Below are positions 31,943 to 40,651 of a stretch of DNA of 41,664 bases, piece after piece; the stretch's first letter is position 1; every line of letters begins with the position of its first letter. Under the pieces are notes generated by a model. That model was not told where the DNA came from and did not search any database. It saw only the letters and a list, made by a program, of their open reading frames with translations. Location: the NCBI RefSeq assembly GCF_000622895.1, contig NZ_AVCC01000023.1:1-41664 (forward strand). Reading direction: 5' to 3'. The position numbers and the translations under genes are program-made. Source of the stretch: Herminiimonas sp. CN. GTDB taxonomy: Bacteria; Pseudomonadota; Gammaproteobacteria; Burkholderiales; Burkholderiaceae_D.

Positions 31943-32857
31943 ATGCACGATTTGAACGATATGTATCTGTTCGCCAAAGTAGTCGAGCAGGGCGGTTACA
32001 GCGCTGCCGCGCGCCATCTCGGGATGCAGGTATCCCGCCTCAGCCGGCGCATCAACGATCTGGAAACCAGCCTGGGCGTGCGCCTGCTCAACCGCACCAC
32101 CCGCAAGATTTCGCTGACCGACATCGGCCAGACCTTTTACCAGCACTGCATCGCGCTGGTGGCCGAAGCCCAGGCGGCGCGCGACACCGTAGATCGCACC
32201 CGCGCCGAGCCGCAGGGGCTGGTGCGGCTGAGTTGCCCGGTCGGCTTGTTGCATAGCAATGTCGCCGGCATAGTGGCGCGCTTTCTGGCCGAGAAGCCGC
32301 TGGTACGGGTGCATGTGGAAGCCACCAACCGCCGGGTCGATGTGGTTGAAGAGGGTTTCGATATTGCGCTGCGGGTCAGAAGCCTGCCGCTGAAAGACTC
32401 CAACCTGGCGGTGCGCACGCTGGCCAATACCGAGCTGATCCTGCTCGGCAGCCCCAGCCTGTTTGCCCGCCATGGCAAGCCGCAGCAACTGGCCGACCTG
32501 AGCCGCTTCCCGACCCTGAGCATGACGCGCCCGGGCGATAAATATACCTGGCAGTTCACCCGCCCGGATGGCAGCGTCGAGGTCGTTGCGCACCTGCCGT
32601 GCCTGGCCACCGACGACTTCGTCACCCTGCACCGGGCCGCACTGAATGGCGTCGGCATCACCTATCTGCCCAAGTTCATGGCGCAGCAGGATCTTGCCAG
32701 CGGCGCGCTCGAACATGTGCTGCCGGAACTGACGATTCCGCAGGGCGTCGTGCATGCGCTGTTCCCGTCGCGCCGCGGCTTGGTGCCGGCGGTGCGCGAT
32801 TTCATCGATGCGCTGGTGGAAGGCTTCGCGGCCGGCGAGCAAACCTTGCTTGGCTGA
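31943..32857 (+). CDS. LysR-family transcriptional regulator
   Basis: A 304-residue LysR-type regulator. The N-terminal helix-turn-helix lies at about 5-62 (AKVVEQGGYSAAARHLGMQVSRLSRRINDLETSLGVRLLNRTTR), with the effector-binding periplasmic-binding-protein domain from about 90. The ATG at 31943 begins MHDLNDMYLF, the usual start for this subgroup; in-frame ATG 31931 or TTG 31922 would add a few residues. Divergent from azoR, which it probably controls. The effector is unknown; quinones or electrophiles would be an inference. Confidence 0.92.
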   Translation: MHDLNDMYLFAKVVEQGGYSAAARHLGMQVSRLSRRINDLETSLGVRLLNRTTRKISLTDIGQTFYQHCIALVAEAQAARDTVDRTRAEPQGLVRLSCPVGLLHSNVAGIVARFLAEKPLVRVHVEATNRRVDVVEEGFDIALRVRSLPLKDSNLAVRTLANTELILLGSPSLFARHGKPQQLADLSRFPTLSMTRPGDKYTWQFTRPDGSVEVVAHLPCLATDDFVTLHRAALNGVGITYLPKFMAQQDLASGALEHVLPELTIPQGVVHALFPSRRGLVPAVRDFIDALVEGFAAGEQTLLG

Positions 32858-32905
32858 ATCCTGTGGTTTTAAAAATACATGGAGTATGCGAATAAATGCA
32901 GTAGC

Positions 32906-32928
32906 TGCCGCACGTTTATATTGCGGCA
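32906..32928. repeat. inverted repeat after the LysR gene
   Basis: TGCCGCA (32906-32912), 9 bases, TGCGGCA (32922-32928). A modest hairpin without a T run, near the end of the LysR transcript. Confidence 0.4.
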
Positions 32929-33018
32929 ATGTAAAATACATCGGCTAGTATGAATTTACTGAAAAAGCCGGGCAGCTATGCCTCTGACATCGTTGCCAGC
33001 CACCATCAAGAGAAAACC

Positions 33019-33384
33019 ATGACCAAGAATGAAGCCATCCAGCGCGTCAACGACGCCCTCGGCAGCCCGCTGCTCAATGAGCGCAACACGCACTGGGCCA
33101 GCGTGGTCGCCCATGCCGGCGACGAAGGCTGGTGGATTCACATCCCCTTGCTGCAGTTCAAGAAGGAAATCCACATCCTGCTCTGCAGCGAAAAAGCCAA
33201 GGTTTTCCGCCATCTGAAAATCAAGGCCAGTGAAATCCTCAGCCCGGCCATGAAGTTCCGCTGCAAGGATCAGGTCGCCGACATCTTCATATCCGCTGCC
33301 AGCCCCAGAAAGCTGGCCGACATATTGCCGGGCGGCACCAAGCACAATTTCAGCAAACACATCGTATCCGAATACCGCTTCTGA
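33019..33384 (+). CDS. uncharacterised protein, 121 residues
   Basis: I do not recognise this family. The protein starts MTKNEAIQRVNDALG at 33019; upstream codons (32950 on) would add 23 residues without typical composition. It has no signal peptide and no membrane segment, so it should be cytoplasmic. The C-terminal half is rich in Lys and aliphatic residues (FKKEIHILLCSEKAKVFRHLKI). Two Cys are separated by about 35 residues. It ends two bases before the next gene, which suggests a shared transcript. Base composition matches the neighbours. Confidence 0.7.
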   Translation: MTKNEAIQRVNDALGSPLLNERNTHWASVVAHAGDEGWWIHIPLLQFKKEIHILLCSEKAKVFRHLKIKASEILSPAMKFRCKDQVADIFISAASPRKLADILPGGTKHNFSKHIVSEYRF

Positions 33385-33386
33385 AC

Positions 33387-33815
33387 ATGACCAAACTACT
33401 GCAACACTCCCGCGCCGGCACCGGAATGCGCGTCATCGCACTCGCATTGCTCGCCGTCGCCGCTAGCGCCCAAGCTGCGCCGCTGCTGCGCTGCCAGGTC
33501 ACGTATGCCGGCACCACCCATCTGGTGGAAGCGGTGCCCGGCACCGACCCCTACCGCGCGCCATCGGTCGACATCGGCGGGCGCTTCCGCTTCAAGGCGG
33601 TGGTGCTCGGCAGCCGACAACGGATCGACGCCATCAATCTGTACGCCTATATCGACACCCGGCGCCAGCCGGTGCTGATACATCAGGCCAAATACTTGCC
33701 GCCGTTCCGCAAATCCGCCGCGCCCTACGCGCTGACCGGGCACAACAGTCTGTATGCATCGAATGTGGAGCGCGAACTCCAGTACAGCTGCACCTTGCAG
33801 GGAGTGCAGTCATGA
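33387..33815 (+). CDS. uncharacterised exported protein, 142 residues
   Basis: A secreted protein of unknown function. The N-terminus has a signal peptide: a basic start, the hydrophobic stretch VIALALLAVAASAQA, and a likely cut before APLLRC. The mature part is about 110 residues and rich in beta-prone sequence, with two Cys (in LLRCQVTY and QYSCTLQG) near its two ends, probably a disulfide. A later in-frame ATG at 33426 (MRVIALALL) would give a neater signal peptide. It starts two bases after the upstream stop and overlaps the CapA-like gene by ATGA, so all three are likely co-translated. Confidence 0.72.
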   Translation: MTKLLQHSRAGTGMRVIALALLAVAASAQAAPLLRCQVTYAGTTHLVEAVPGTDPYRAPSVDIGGRFRFKAVVLGSRQRIDAINLYAYIDTRRQPVLIHQAKYLPPFRKSAAPYALTGHNSLYASNVERELQYSCTLQGVQS

Positions 33816-34801
33816 TTTTATTTTCAACATTGAACAGACTTGCCGCAGGCCTTGCTCTGTGCATGGCAAGTGTGGCCGCAGCGCAATCCGCACCCTCGGT
33901 CAGCCTGCTGTTCGCCGGCGACATCGTGCTTGACGGCAAGGCAGGCAAGGCGATCGCGCAGGGGCGCGACCCGTTCGCCCCGTTTGCCGCGATACTGGAC
34001 TCGGCCGACATCCGCGTCGGCAACCTCGAATGCGTGGTCGCCACCGGCGGCGACCCGGCCGACAAGAACTACACCTTCCGCGCCGATCCGCGCACGCTGC
34101 CGGTGCTCAAGCGCCATTTCGATGCGGTGGCGCTGGCCAACAACCATTCCGGCGATTACGGCCGCCCGGCGTTTGCCGAAATGCTCGGCCTGCTCGACCG
34201 CGAGGGCATCCTGAAATTCGGCGGCGGCCACAATCTGCGCGAAGCGCACGCGCCGCTGATCGTCGAGCGCAGCGGCATCCGCATCGCGCTGCTGGGCTAC
34301 AACGAATTCATGCCGCGCAGCTTCGAAGCTGACTACGACGCCCCCGGCGTCGCATGGAGCGAAGACGAGCAGGTGGTGGCCGACATCAAGGCCGCGCGCA
34401 GCATCCACCATGCCGATCTGGTGATCCCGATCATGCACTGGGGCTGGGAAAACGAGACCATCGCCGGCACGCGCCAGCGCCAACTGGCTCGACGGATGAT
34501 AGACGCCGGCGCTGACGCCGTCATCGGCGGCCATCCGCACGTCACGCAAGACATCGAGCACTACAAGGGCAAACCGATCATCTACAGCGTCGGCAACTTC
34601 GTGATGGAAGACATCGACAACCCGAACCAGGCGATCGGCTGGGTGCTGCGGCTGCAGCTCGACCGCCAGGGCGTGCAGCGCTTCGACACCCGCGTCGCCA
34701 ACCTCGACAGCGATGGCCTGCCGCATCCGGCGCCGGACGCCAAAAGCCCGTGCTGGCAGCGCGGGCAGGATGCGGTGGCGCTGTGCGGGGACGGGGATTG
34801 A
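33812..34801 (+). CDS. exported CapA-family metallophosphatase-like protein
   Basis: A 329-residue protein of the PGA_cap/CapA family, a calcineurin-like fold first known from poly-gamma-glutamate capsule export. After a signal peptide (LAAGLALCMASVAAAQSA) come the metal-site motifs in order: LFAGDIVLDG, VGNLECVV, ALANNHSGDYG, IPIMHWGWENE, GGHPHVTQDIEHY and YSVGNFVMED. All expected Asp, Asn and His ligands are there, so it is probably active. No capB, capC or capE genes are near, so capsule synthesis is unlikely; the partner may be the small secreted protein upstream. Its substrate is unknown. Confidence 0.85.
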   Translation: MILFSTLNRLAAGLALCMASVAAAQSAPSVSLLFAGDIVLDGKAGKAIAQGRDPFAPFAAILDSADIRVGNLECVVATGGDPADKNYTFRADPRTLPVLKRHFDAVALANNHSGDYGRPAFAEMLGLLDREGILKFGGGHNLREAHAPLIVERSGIRIALLGYNEFMPRSFEADYDAPGVAWSEDEQVVADIKAARSIHHADLVIPIMHWGWENETIAGTRQRQLARRMIDAGADAVIGGHPHVTQDIEHYKGKPIIYSVGNFVMEDIDNPNQAIGWVLRLQLDRQGVQRFDTRVANLDSDGLPHPAPDAKSPCWQRGQDAVALCGDGD

Positions 34802-34825
34802 AAAGGCAAAAACCTTCCCGCTCGG

Positions 34826-35533
34826 CTAGCGCTCCAGCTCCGCATAGTGCCTAAAAATGCCCTGCTGGTTGAACGGCAGGCGTCGCTCCGATTTCAGATA
34901 GGCGGCAATCCGTGGCCGCAATGCAACGCTCCGGTGCAACGCCATCAGGCGCGGATAGGCGGGCGCCAGCGCCTTCATCGTGCGCGGGAACGCGTAGCGC
35001 AGGCCAGCCATGATCTGGAACAGCGACAGGTCGACATAGGACAGCGCATCGCCCAATACATGTTCGCCGCTGTTACGTTCGAGGATGCGCTCGAAATAGC
35101 CGAGGAACTTCGGCAGCCGGGTGCCGGTGAAGTCGTGCGCGCGCCGCAGCGCTTCCGGCTTCTGGTTCTTGTAATACAGGCTGCTGGCGATCGGGTGATG
35201 GGTGTCGTGCACTTCGGTCAGCAGGTCGGCGATGGTGAGCTGCAGCTGGTGCGCCCATAGCCGGCTGGCTTCATCTTCCGGCACCAGCCCGAGCCGCGGG
35301 CCGAGGAACAGCAGTATGTTGGCGGTCTGCCCGATGATCTGGTCGCCGGCTTGCAAGAACGGCGGCGCAAATGGCGGATGCTCGATCTCGTCGCCGTCGA
35401 GCAGGCGCAGCATGGCGTCACCCTCCGCACCGCGGGCGACATCGTCATAGTCGGCCCCGGCCTCTTCCAGCGCAAGCCGGATGAATTCTCCCCGGCCCTG
35501 TATGGTCGGCCAGTAGTACAGTTGATAGCGCAT
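34826..35533 (-). CDS. glutathione S-transferase family protein
   Basis: A 235-residue cytosolic-type GST. The N-terminal thioredoxin-like domain has LYYWPTIQGRGEFIRLALEEAG (Tyr near 6-7 as the activating residue) and IIGQTANILLFL (glutathione-binding Q-T-A/S). The all-helical C-terminal domain runs from about 90 and holds VLGDALSYVDLSLFQI, the capping-box motif. This layout is closest to the pi/alpha/mu-like bacterial GSTs. Its substrate is unknown. It stands alone on the minus strand, convergent with the CapA-like gene. Confidence 0.88.
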   Translation of the reverse strand: MRYQLYYWPTIQGRGEFIRLALEEAGADYDDVARGAEGDAMLRLLDGDEIEHPPFAPPFLQAGDQIIGQTANILLFLGPRLGLVPEDEASRLWAHQLQLTIADLLTEVHDTHHPIASSLYYKNQKPEALRRAHDFTGTRLPKFLGYFERILERNSGEHVLGDALSYVDLSLFQIMAGLRYAFPRTMKALAPAYPRLMALHRSVALRPRIAAYLKSERRLPFNQQGIFRHYAELER

Positions 35534-35931
35534 GGACGGGCTCCCGGCAGTGAGGATGCGGTGGGATAAATTGCGCCGACAATGGGCGCAATCAGATTAC
35601 TACCGATTATCACGCCAGTAGCGCAGCTTCGGTTAGCGCTTCATCAGACCGACATTCCCCGAACGATGCTGAGATTGACGTCCTGGTCCAGCGACATCCG
35701 TGCACCGTGCTCCGGCATGACCTTCGCTCTCAAGCTCATGCAGGATAATTTGTCAGGGGTATGCTTTAAAAACATATGTTTTACGCATTTTTTTATGCGC
35801 TATTAAAAAATACAGGGAATAGTATATTTTATTTCAATAAATTCCTGAAACTGCTGGCCGCAAATTGCGGCTGTCGATAGAATCGTCATCCATCGCATTT
35901 TTCACGCACTTTCATCCAGCAAACCTCATTC
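35534..35931. other. spacer between GST and LplT-like gene
   Basis: No gene I can support. Near the middle are an AT palindrome AAAACATATGTTTT (35769-35782) and a hairpin CGCAT-N6-ATGCG (35784-35799, loop of T only). A short minus-strand frame (35644-35739, 31 codons, ending LDQDVNLSIVRGMSV) has a natural-looking sequence but no family I can name. The right half is AT-rich and probably carries the promoter of the next gene. Confidence 0.5.
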
Positions 35932-37248
35932 ATGCCTCCATCCGGCCAATTTTCCCTGCTCGCCCAGCGTCGTTTCGGGCCGTTCTTCTGGACCCAGTTT
36001 TTCGGCGCGTTCAACGACAACGTGTTCAAGACCGCATTGCTGACCATCGTCACCTACGACGTCTTGCGCTGGACTACGATGGACGTGGGCCTGCTGAACA
36101 ACCTGATTCCGGGGCTGTTCATTCTGCCGTTCGTGCTGTTTTCCGCGCTGTCGGGGCAGCTGGCCGACAAGTTCGACAAGGCGCGCCTGGCGCGTTTTGT
36201 GAAGCTGCTCGAAATCGGCATCATGCTGGTCGCCGCCTACGGCTGGATGACGCACAACCTATGGATTCTGGTGGCGGCGGTGGCCGGCATGGGGCTGCAC
36301 TCGACGCTGTTCGGGCCGGTGAAGTACGCGTATCTGCCGCAGCACTTGCAGACCGCGGAGCTGACCGGCGGCAATGGCATGGTCGAAATGGGCACTTTCG
36401 TCGGCATCCTGCTGGGCGAAGTGCTGGGCGCGGTGCTGGTGGTGCAAAAGCCGTGGGGGTTGGCACTGATTGCCGGCAGCACGATAGCCTTCGCGCTGAT
36501 CGGCTGGCTGGCCAGCCGTGCAATTCCGCCGACGCCGGCGCCGGTGCCGGAGTTGCAGATCAGCTGGAACCCGTGGCGCGAGACGCTGCGCAACCTGCGC
36601 TTTTCGCGCCAGAACCGCACGGTGTTCCTGGCCATGCTCGGCAATTCGTGGTTCTGGTTCTACGGCGCAATCGTGCTGGCGCAGTTCCCGGTGTATGCGC
36701 GCGATTACCTGCATGGCGACCACAGCGTGTTCGTGCTGCTGCTGACGGTGTTTTCGTTCGGCATCGGCGCCGGCTCGCTGCTGTGCGAACGCTTGTCGAA
36801 GGGCCGGGTGGAGATCGGGCTGGTGCCGCTGGGCGCGATCGGCCTGACGCTATTCGGCTTCGATCTGTTTTTGGCCAGTGTCGCCTACAGCAATGCGGCA
36901 ACGGTCGGCATGGCCGGCTTCGTGGCCCAGCATGGCAGCCTGCGGATCCTGTTCGACTGCCTGCTGATCGGCGTCTTCGGCGGCTTTTACATCGTGCCGC
37001 TGTTCGCGCTGATCCAGACCCGCTGCGACCGCCAGCATGTTTCGCGCACCATCGCCGGCATGAATATCCTGAATGCGCTGTTCATGGTGGTCGCCGCGCT
37101 GGTGGCCATGCTCCTGCTGCAACTGGGCTGCAGCATCCCGCAAATCTTCATGGTGACGGCAGTGCTGAACGCGCTGGTGGCGGCGGTGATTTTTGCCGCA
37201 GTGCCGGAATTCTGGACGCGCTTCGTGGCATGGCTGCCGGGGCGCTAG
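35932..37248 (+). CDS. MFS transporter, LplT-like (lysophospholipid flippase)
   Basis: A 438-residue MFS protein with about 12 membrane helices. The first helix carries FFWTQFFGAFNDNVFKTALLT, the GAFNDN signature of LplT and of the MFS half of LplT-Aas fusions, which import lysophospholipids for repair. GLHSTLFGPVKYAYLPQHL and ELTGGNGMVEMGTFVGILLG are also typical. There is no acyltransferase domain here and no aas gene nearby, so the role is assigned by similarity only. It precedes aroC by 54 bp, the usual Burkholderiales order. Confidence 0.85.
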   Translation: MPPSGQFSLLAQRRFGPFFWTQFFGAFNDNVFKTALLTIVTYDVLRWTTMDVGLLNNLIPGLFILPFVLFSALSGQLADKFDKARLARFVKLLEIGIMLVAAYGWMTHNLWILVAAVAGMGLHSTLFGPVKYAYLPQHLQTAELTGGNGMVEMGTFVGILLGEVLGAVLVVQKPWGLALIAGSTIAFALIGWLASRAIPPTPAPVPELQISWNPWRETLRNLRFSRQNRTVFLAMLGNSWFWFYGAIVLAQFPVYARDYLHGDHSVFVLLLTVFSFGIGAGSLLCERLSKGRVEIGLVPLGAIGLTLFGFDLFLASVAYSNAATVGMAGFVAQHGSLRILFDCLLIGVFGGFYIVPLFALIQTRCDRQHVSRTIAGMNILNALFMVVAALVAMLLLQLGCSIPQIFMVTAVLNALVAAVIFAAVPEFWTRFVAWLPGR

Positions 37249-37302
37249 GCTGGTAAAATCAGGCCTTTACAGCTTAACTGGCCGCAGTCCCGGCCCACTC
37301 CT

Positions 37303-38406
37303 ATGTCCGGCAATACATTCGGTACCTTGTTTACAGTCACCACTTTCGGCGAATCCCACGGCCCGGCCATCGGTTGCGTCATCGACGGCTGCCCGCCGGG
37401 CATGGCGCTGTCGGAGGCCGACATCCAGCCCGATCTGGACCGGCGCAAGCCCGGCACCTCGCGCCACGTCACGCAGCGCCAGGAATCCGACACGGTGGAA
37501 ATCCTGTCCGGCGTGTATCAGGGCCAGACCACCGGCACCCCGATTGCGCTGCTGATCCGCAACGAAGACCAGCGCAGCAAGGATTACGGCAACATCGCCG
37601 AAACCTTCCGCCCCGGCCATGCCGATTACACCTATTGGCAGAAATACGGCATCCGCGACCCGCGCGGCGGCGGCCGCTCGTCGGCCCGCCTGACCGCGCC
37701 GGTGGTGGGCGCGGCGGCCATCGCCAAGAAATGGCTGCGCCAGCAGTACGGCACCACCTTCACCGGCTGCATGAGCCAGCTGGGCGAAATCGCGATTCCG
37801 TTCGAATCCTGGGACCATGTGCGCAACAACCCGTTCTTTGCCGCCACCGGCAACCTCGGCACCATCGCGCAGCTGGAAGAATATATGGACGCGCTGCGCA
37901 AGGCGGGCGATTCGATCGGCGCGCGCATCGAGGTGGTGGCGCAAAACGTGCCGGTCGGCCTCGGCGAGCCGATCTACGACAAGCTCGATGCCGAAATCGC
38001 GTATGCGATGATGGGCATCAATGCGGTGAAAGGCGTGGAAATCGGCGCCGGCTTCAAATCGGTCGCGCAAAAGGGGTCGGAACACGGCGACGAACTCACG
38101 CCCGCAGGCTTCGTCGGCAACAACGCCGGTGGCGTGCTGGGCGGCATTTCGACCGGGCAAGACATTACAGTGTCGATTGCGGTCAAGCCGACTTCATCGA
38201 TTCGCATACCGCGCCGCTCGATCGACAAGGACGGCGCGCCGAGCATGGTAGAGACCTTCGGCCGGCACGACCCCTGCGTCGGCATCCGCGCCACCCCGAT
38301 CGCCGAGGCGATGCTGGCTCTGGTTCTGATGGATCACGCATTGCGGCATCGGGCTCAGTGCGGCGATGTGCGGGTCAATACGCCGAAAATTGCCGCGCAC
38401 ATTTGA
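37303..38406 (+). CDS. aroC: chorismate synthase
   Basis: Turns 5-enolpyruvylshikimate-3-phosphate into chorismate, the last common step of aromatic amino acid synthesis, using reduced FMN. The 367 residues include [21 protein letters not shown] (signature 1), YRPGHAD-type [15 protein letters not shown] (signature 2) with [14 protein letters not shown], and [17 protein letters not shown] near the end (signature 3). The length is right for a monofunctional enzyme, which needs a separate flavin reductase. It may be co-transcribed with the LplT-like gene. Confidence 0.97.
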   Translation: MSGNTFGTLFTVTTFGESHGPAIGCVIDGCPPGMALSEADIQPDLDRRKPGTSRHVTQRQESDTVEILSGVYQGQTTGTPIALLIRNEDQRSKDYGNIAETFRPGHADYTYWQKYGIRDPRGGGRSSARLTAPVVGAAAIAKKWLRQQYGTTFTGCMSQLGEIAIPFESWDHVRNNPFFAATGNLGTIAQLEEYMDALRKAGDSIGARIEVVAQNVPVGLGEPIYDKLDAEIAYAMMGINAVKGVEIGAGFKSVAQKGSEHGDELTPAGFVGNNAGGVLGGISTGQDITVSIAVKPTSSIRIPRRSIDKDGAPSMVETFGRHDPCVGIRATPIAEAMLALVLMDHALRHRAQCGDVRVNTPKIAAHI

Positions 38407-38477
38407 GGTTGTAGATTGCCGGGTTTTGTGCAGCAAAACCCGGTAAAAAATATTGTGAAAAGCGCTTTGGAAAAGAA

Positions 38478-38505
38478 AAAAGGGTGAACCGAAGTTCACC
38501 CTTTT
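38478..38505. terminator. terminator between aroC and tRNA-Asp
   Basis: AAAAGGGTGAAC (38478-38489) pairs with GTTCACCCTTTT (38494-38505) around CGAA. It serves aroC on plus and the tRNA transcript on minus. Confidence 0.88.
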
Positions 38506-38512
38506 CAATGTC

Positions 38513-38589
38513 TGGCGGAGTGGACGGGACTCGAACCCGCGACCCCCGGCGTGACAGGCCGGTATTCTAACCAGCTGAACTACCACTCC
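38513..38589 (-). tRNA. tRNA-Asp(GUC)
   Basis: Acceptor GGAGTGG pairs with CCACTCC, with discriminator G and an encoded CCA (38515-38513). The anticodon loop CTGTCAC holds GTC. The sequence is very close to the E. coli tRNA-Asp. It is second in a two-tRNA transcript after tRNA-Val. Confidence 0.97.
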
Positions 38590-38632
38590 TAATTAATACT
38601 GATGCAACCTGTCACAGCTGCTGTTTGACTGA

Positions 38633-38708
38633 TGGTGGGTGCTGACGGGGTCGAACCGCCGACCTACGCCTTGTAAGGGCGCCGCTCTACCAACTGAGCT
38701 AAGCACCC
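38633..38708 (-). tRNA. tRNA-Val(UAC)
   Basis: Acceptor GGGTGCT pairs with AGCACCC, with discriminator A and an encoded CCA (38635-38633). The loop CTTACAA holds anticodon TAC. The T arm reads CGGTTCGACCCCG. It precedes tRNA-Asp on the same strand by 43 bases. Confidence 0.97.
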
Positions 38709-38768
38709 ATATTTTTTGCTTAGTCAGCCAAACTATCGGTGTTTATGTTGCAGCACCGAAGAAGCGAA

Positions 38769-38797
38769 ACTATACAGGGGCTTTTTAATTTTGACTA
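38769..38797 (-). promoter_or_regulatory. promoter for tRNA-Val/tRNA-Asp
   Basis: Read on the minus strand, TAGTCA (38797-38792) and TATAGT (38774-38769) are 17 bp apart. The match is 4/6 and 5/6. It lies about 60 bp upstream of tRNA-Val. Weak but well placed. Confidence 0.45.
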
Positions 38798-38945
38798 GGT
38801 CTGGCGGGAAATATTTTGATATTTTCTGTTCCGGCAACTATTTTTCCAAAGCGCCGATGGCTCATGCTTCGGGTTAAACTTGCGCATTGCGGTTTTGTGC
38901 CTGCCAACCGCTGCTCATCATGCATTTATTTTTCATAGGTTTTCA

Positions 38946-39962
38946 ATGACTCGCCCTCGTTTCTTGCCGGATAGTTTTACTCTGGCGATTGTTTTGTCCG
39001 TCGTCGTCGCCAGCTTTTTTCCGTGCGAGGGGCAGGTCGCAGTGGTGTTCGACCGGATCACCAGCCTTGCCATTGGCCTGCTGTTCTTTTTTCACGGCGC
39101 AAAGCTGCCGCGCGACGCGGTACTTGCCGGCATGCGGCACTGGCGCCTGCATCTGACCGTGCTGGCATGCACTTTCCTGATGTTTCCTGTGCTGGGCATT
39201 GTGCTCAAGCCGCTATTGCTGCCGCTGGTCACGGCCGATCTGTATCTGGGTATCCTGTTTCTGTGCGTGTTGCCGTCCACCGTGCAGTCGTCGATTGCAT
39301 TCACTGCGGTGGCGCGCGGCAATGTGGCAGCTGCGGTGGTCAGCGCTTCCGCCTCGAACCTGCTCGGTATCTTCCTGACGCCGCTGCTGGTGGGGCTGCT
39401 GGTGGTCGCAGGCGGGACCAATCATTCTTCGATCGATTCCGTCATCAGTATCGCGCTGCAATTGCTGCTGCCCTTCGTGGCCGGCCAGATTGCCCGTAAA
39501 TGGATAGGGCGCTGGGTCGACCGCCATAGATCCAGGCTGAAATTCATCGACCAGGGCTCCATCCTGCTGGTGGTGTATACGGCGTTCAGCGCATCGGTCG
39601 GGCAGGGTCTGTGGCAGCAGTTGCCGCTGCGCTCGCTGGGTGGTCTGTTCATCGTCAGTGCGATATTGCTGGCGCTGGCGATGACGATCAGCACCTTTGT
39701 CGCGCGTCGCTTGGGTTTCAACAAGGAAGATGAAATCGCGATTGTCTTTTGCGGTTCCAAAAAAAGCCTGGCCAGCGGCGTGCCGATGGCCAAGGTGCTG
39801 TTCGCCAGCCATGCAGTCGGCGCCATCGTGCTGCCGCTGATGCTGTTTCATCAGATCCAGTTGATGGTATGCGCGGTACTGGCGCAGCGTTATGCGCTTC
39901 GCCTGCAAGCGGGCGCAAAGCAGGACAGCGCGCTGCCATCCTCGTCGCGCGAATTGAAATGA
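38946..39962 (+). CDS. SBF-like (bile acid:sodium symporter family) transporter
   Basis: A 338-residue protein with about ten membrane helices, in the SBF-like (PF13593; SLC10A7/YfeH-like) branch. Signatures are SLAIGLLFFFHGAKLPRDAVLAG, LFLCVLPSTVQSSIAFTAVARGN and CGSKKSLASGVPMAK, the branch's conserved C-terminal motif. The substrate is unknown; despite the family name, bile acids are unlikely. The start at 38946 (MTRPRFLPDSF) is chosen by family alignment from memory; the frame opens at 38880. It stands alone. Confidence 0.87.
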   Translation: MTRPRFLPDSFTLAIVLSVVVASFFPCEGQVAVVFDRITSLAIGLLFFFHGAKLPRDAVLAGMRHWRLHLTVLACTFLMFPVLGIVLKPLLLPLVTADLYLGILFLCVLPSTVQSSIAFTAVARGNVAAAVVSASASNLLGIFLTPLLVGLLVVAGGTNHSSIDSVISIALQLLLPFVAGQIARKWIGRWVDRHRSRLKFIDQGSILLVVYTAFSASVGQGLWQQLPLRSLGGLFIVSAILLALAMTISTFVARRLGFNKEDEIAIVFCGSKKSLASGVPMAKVLFASHAVGAIVLPLMLFHQIQLMVCAVLAQRYALRLQAGAKQDSALPSSSRELK

Positions 39963-40089
39963 GGGTCACCTTTTCCCCGCAATCGGCGCAACTGTCAAAT
40001 CCTGTCCACCCGAACCGATTCGGATTTAGAATAAACGTCTTTTCTTCCTTTGGCCTATGCCGGTGCGTGGCCAGCGAAATATTCGAGCC

Positions 40090-40512
40090 ATGAAAGTCTT
40101 TAACCTGTGTTGCGCGCACGATCATCGATTCGAGGGATGGTTTTCCTCGGAGCAGGATTATCTGGCGCAAACGGCAGGCAGCCGGATCGAATGCCCGATC
40201 TGCGGGACGAAGGAAGTTCAGAAACTGCCATCGGCACCGCGCCTGAATCTGTCCCGGGCGCAGACGCCGCAACGGGCGCAGGCGGCGACGGCACAGCAGG
40301 AATGGCTGACCGTGGCGCGTCAGGTAATGGCCAATACCGAAGATGTCGGCGACGGTTTTGCCGATGAGGCGCGCCGCATTCATTACAAGGAAACGCCGGC
40401 GCGCAACATTCGCGGCGTGGCCAGCAGCGAGCAGCATGCAGCCCTGATTGACGAAGGCATTGAAGTGATGTCCATCCCGCTTCCCGGGATACTGAAACAG
40501 CCGCTGCACTGA
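40090..40512 (+). CDS. DUF1178 family protein
   Basis: A 140-residue protein of the DUF1178 family, common in Alpha- and Betaproteobacteria, with no known function. The N-terminus KVFNLCCAHDHRFEGWFSS and the later CPICGTKEVQKLPSAPRLN form a small zinc-ribbon-like head. A helical linker rich in Gln and Ala follows (RAQTPQRAQAATAQQEW). The C-terminal domain has HYKETPARNIRGVASSEQHAALIDEGIEVMSIPLP. Start 40090 begins the family sequence; an earlier ATG at 40057 adds 11 residues. Confidence 0.88.
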   Translation: MKVFNLCCAHDHRFEGWFSSEQDYLAQTAGSRIECPICGTKEVQKLPSAPRLNLSRAQTPQRAQAATAQQEWLTVARQVMANTEDVGDGFADEARRIHYKETPARNIRGVASSEQHAALIDEGIEVMSIPLPGILKQPLH

Positions 40513-40651
40513 TATTCCCACCTCGCCTTGCAAAGGGCGTATTTCCCGCACATTTCTGTCTGTCTGCAGGCACAAAAAATCCGTTTTCCGGACGATTCGC
40601 TGTGCAATTAATTGTGAATTGTCGTGCTTTTAATATAAATTGGGAGGCAGC

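Noticed and set aside
33812-34801. Capsule (poly-gamma-glutamate) synthesis locus
   Set aside because: capB, capC and capE are absent. A lone CapA-like protein is not enough to claim a capsule.
37303-38414. The 346-codon second plus-strand frame inside aroC
   Set aside because: It is an out-of-frame shadow rich in Arg, His and Pro, typical of high-GC genes, and overlaps a clear chorismate synthase.
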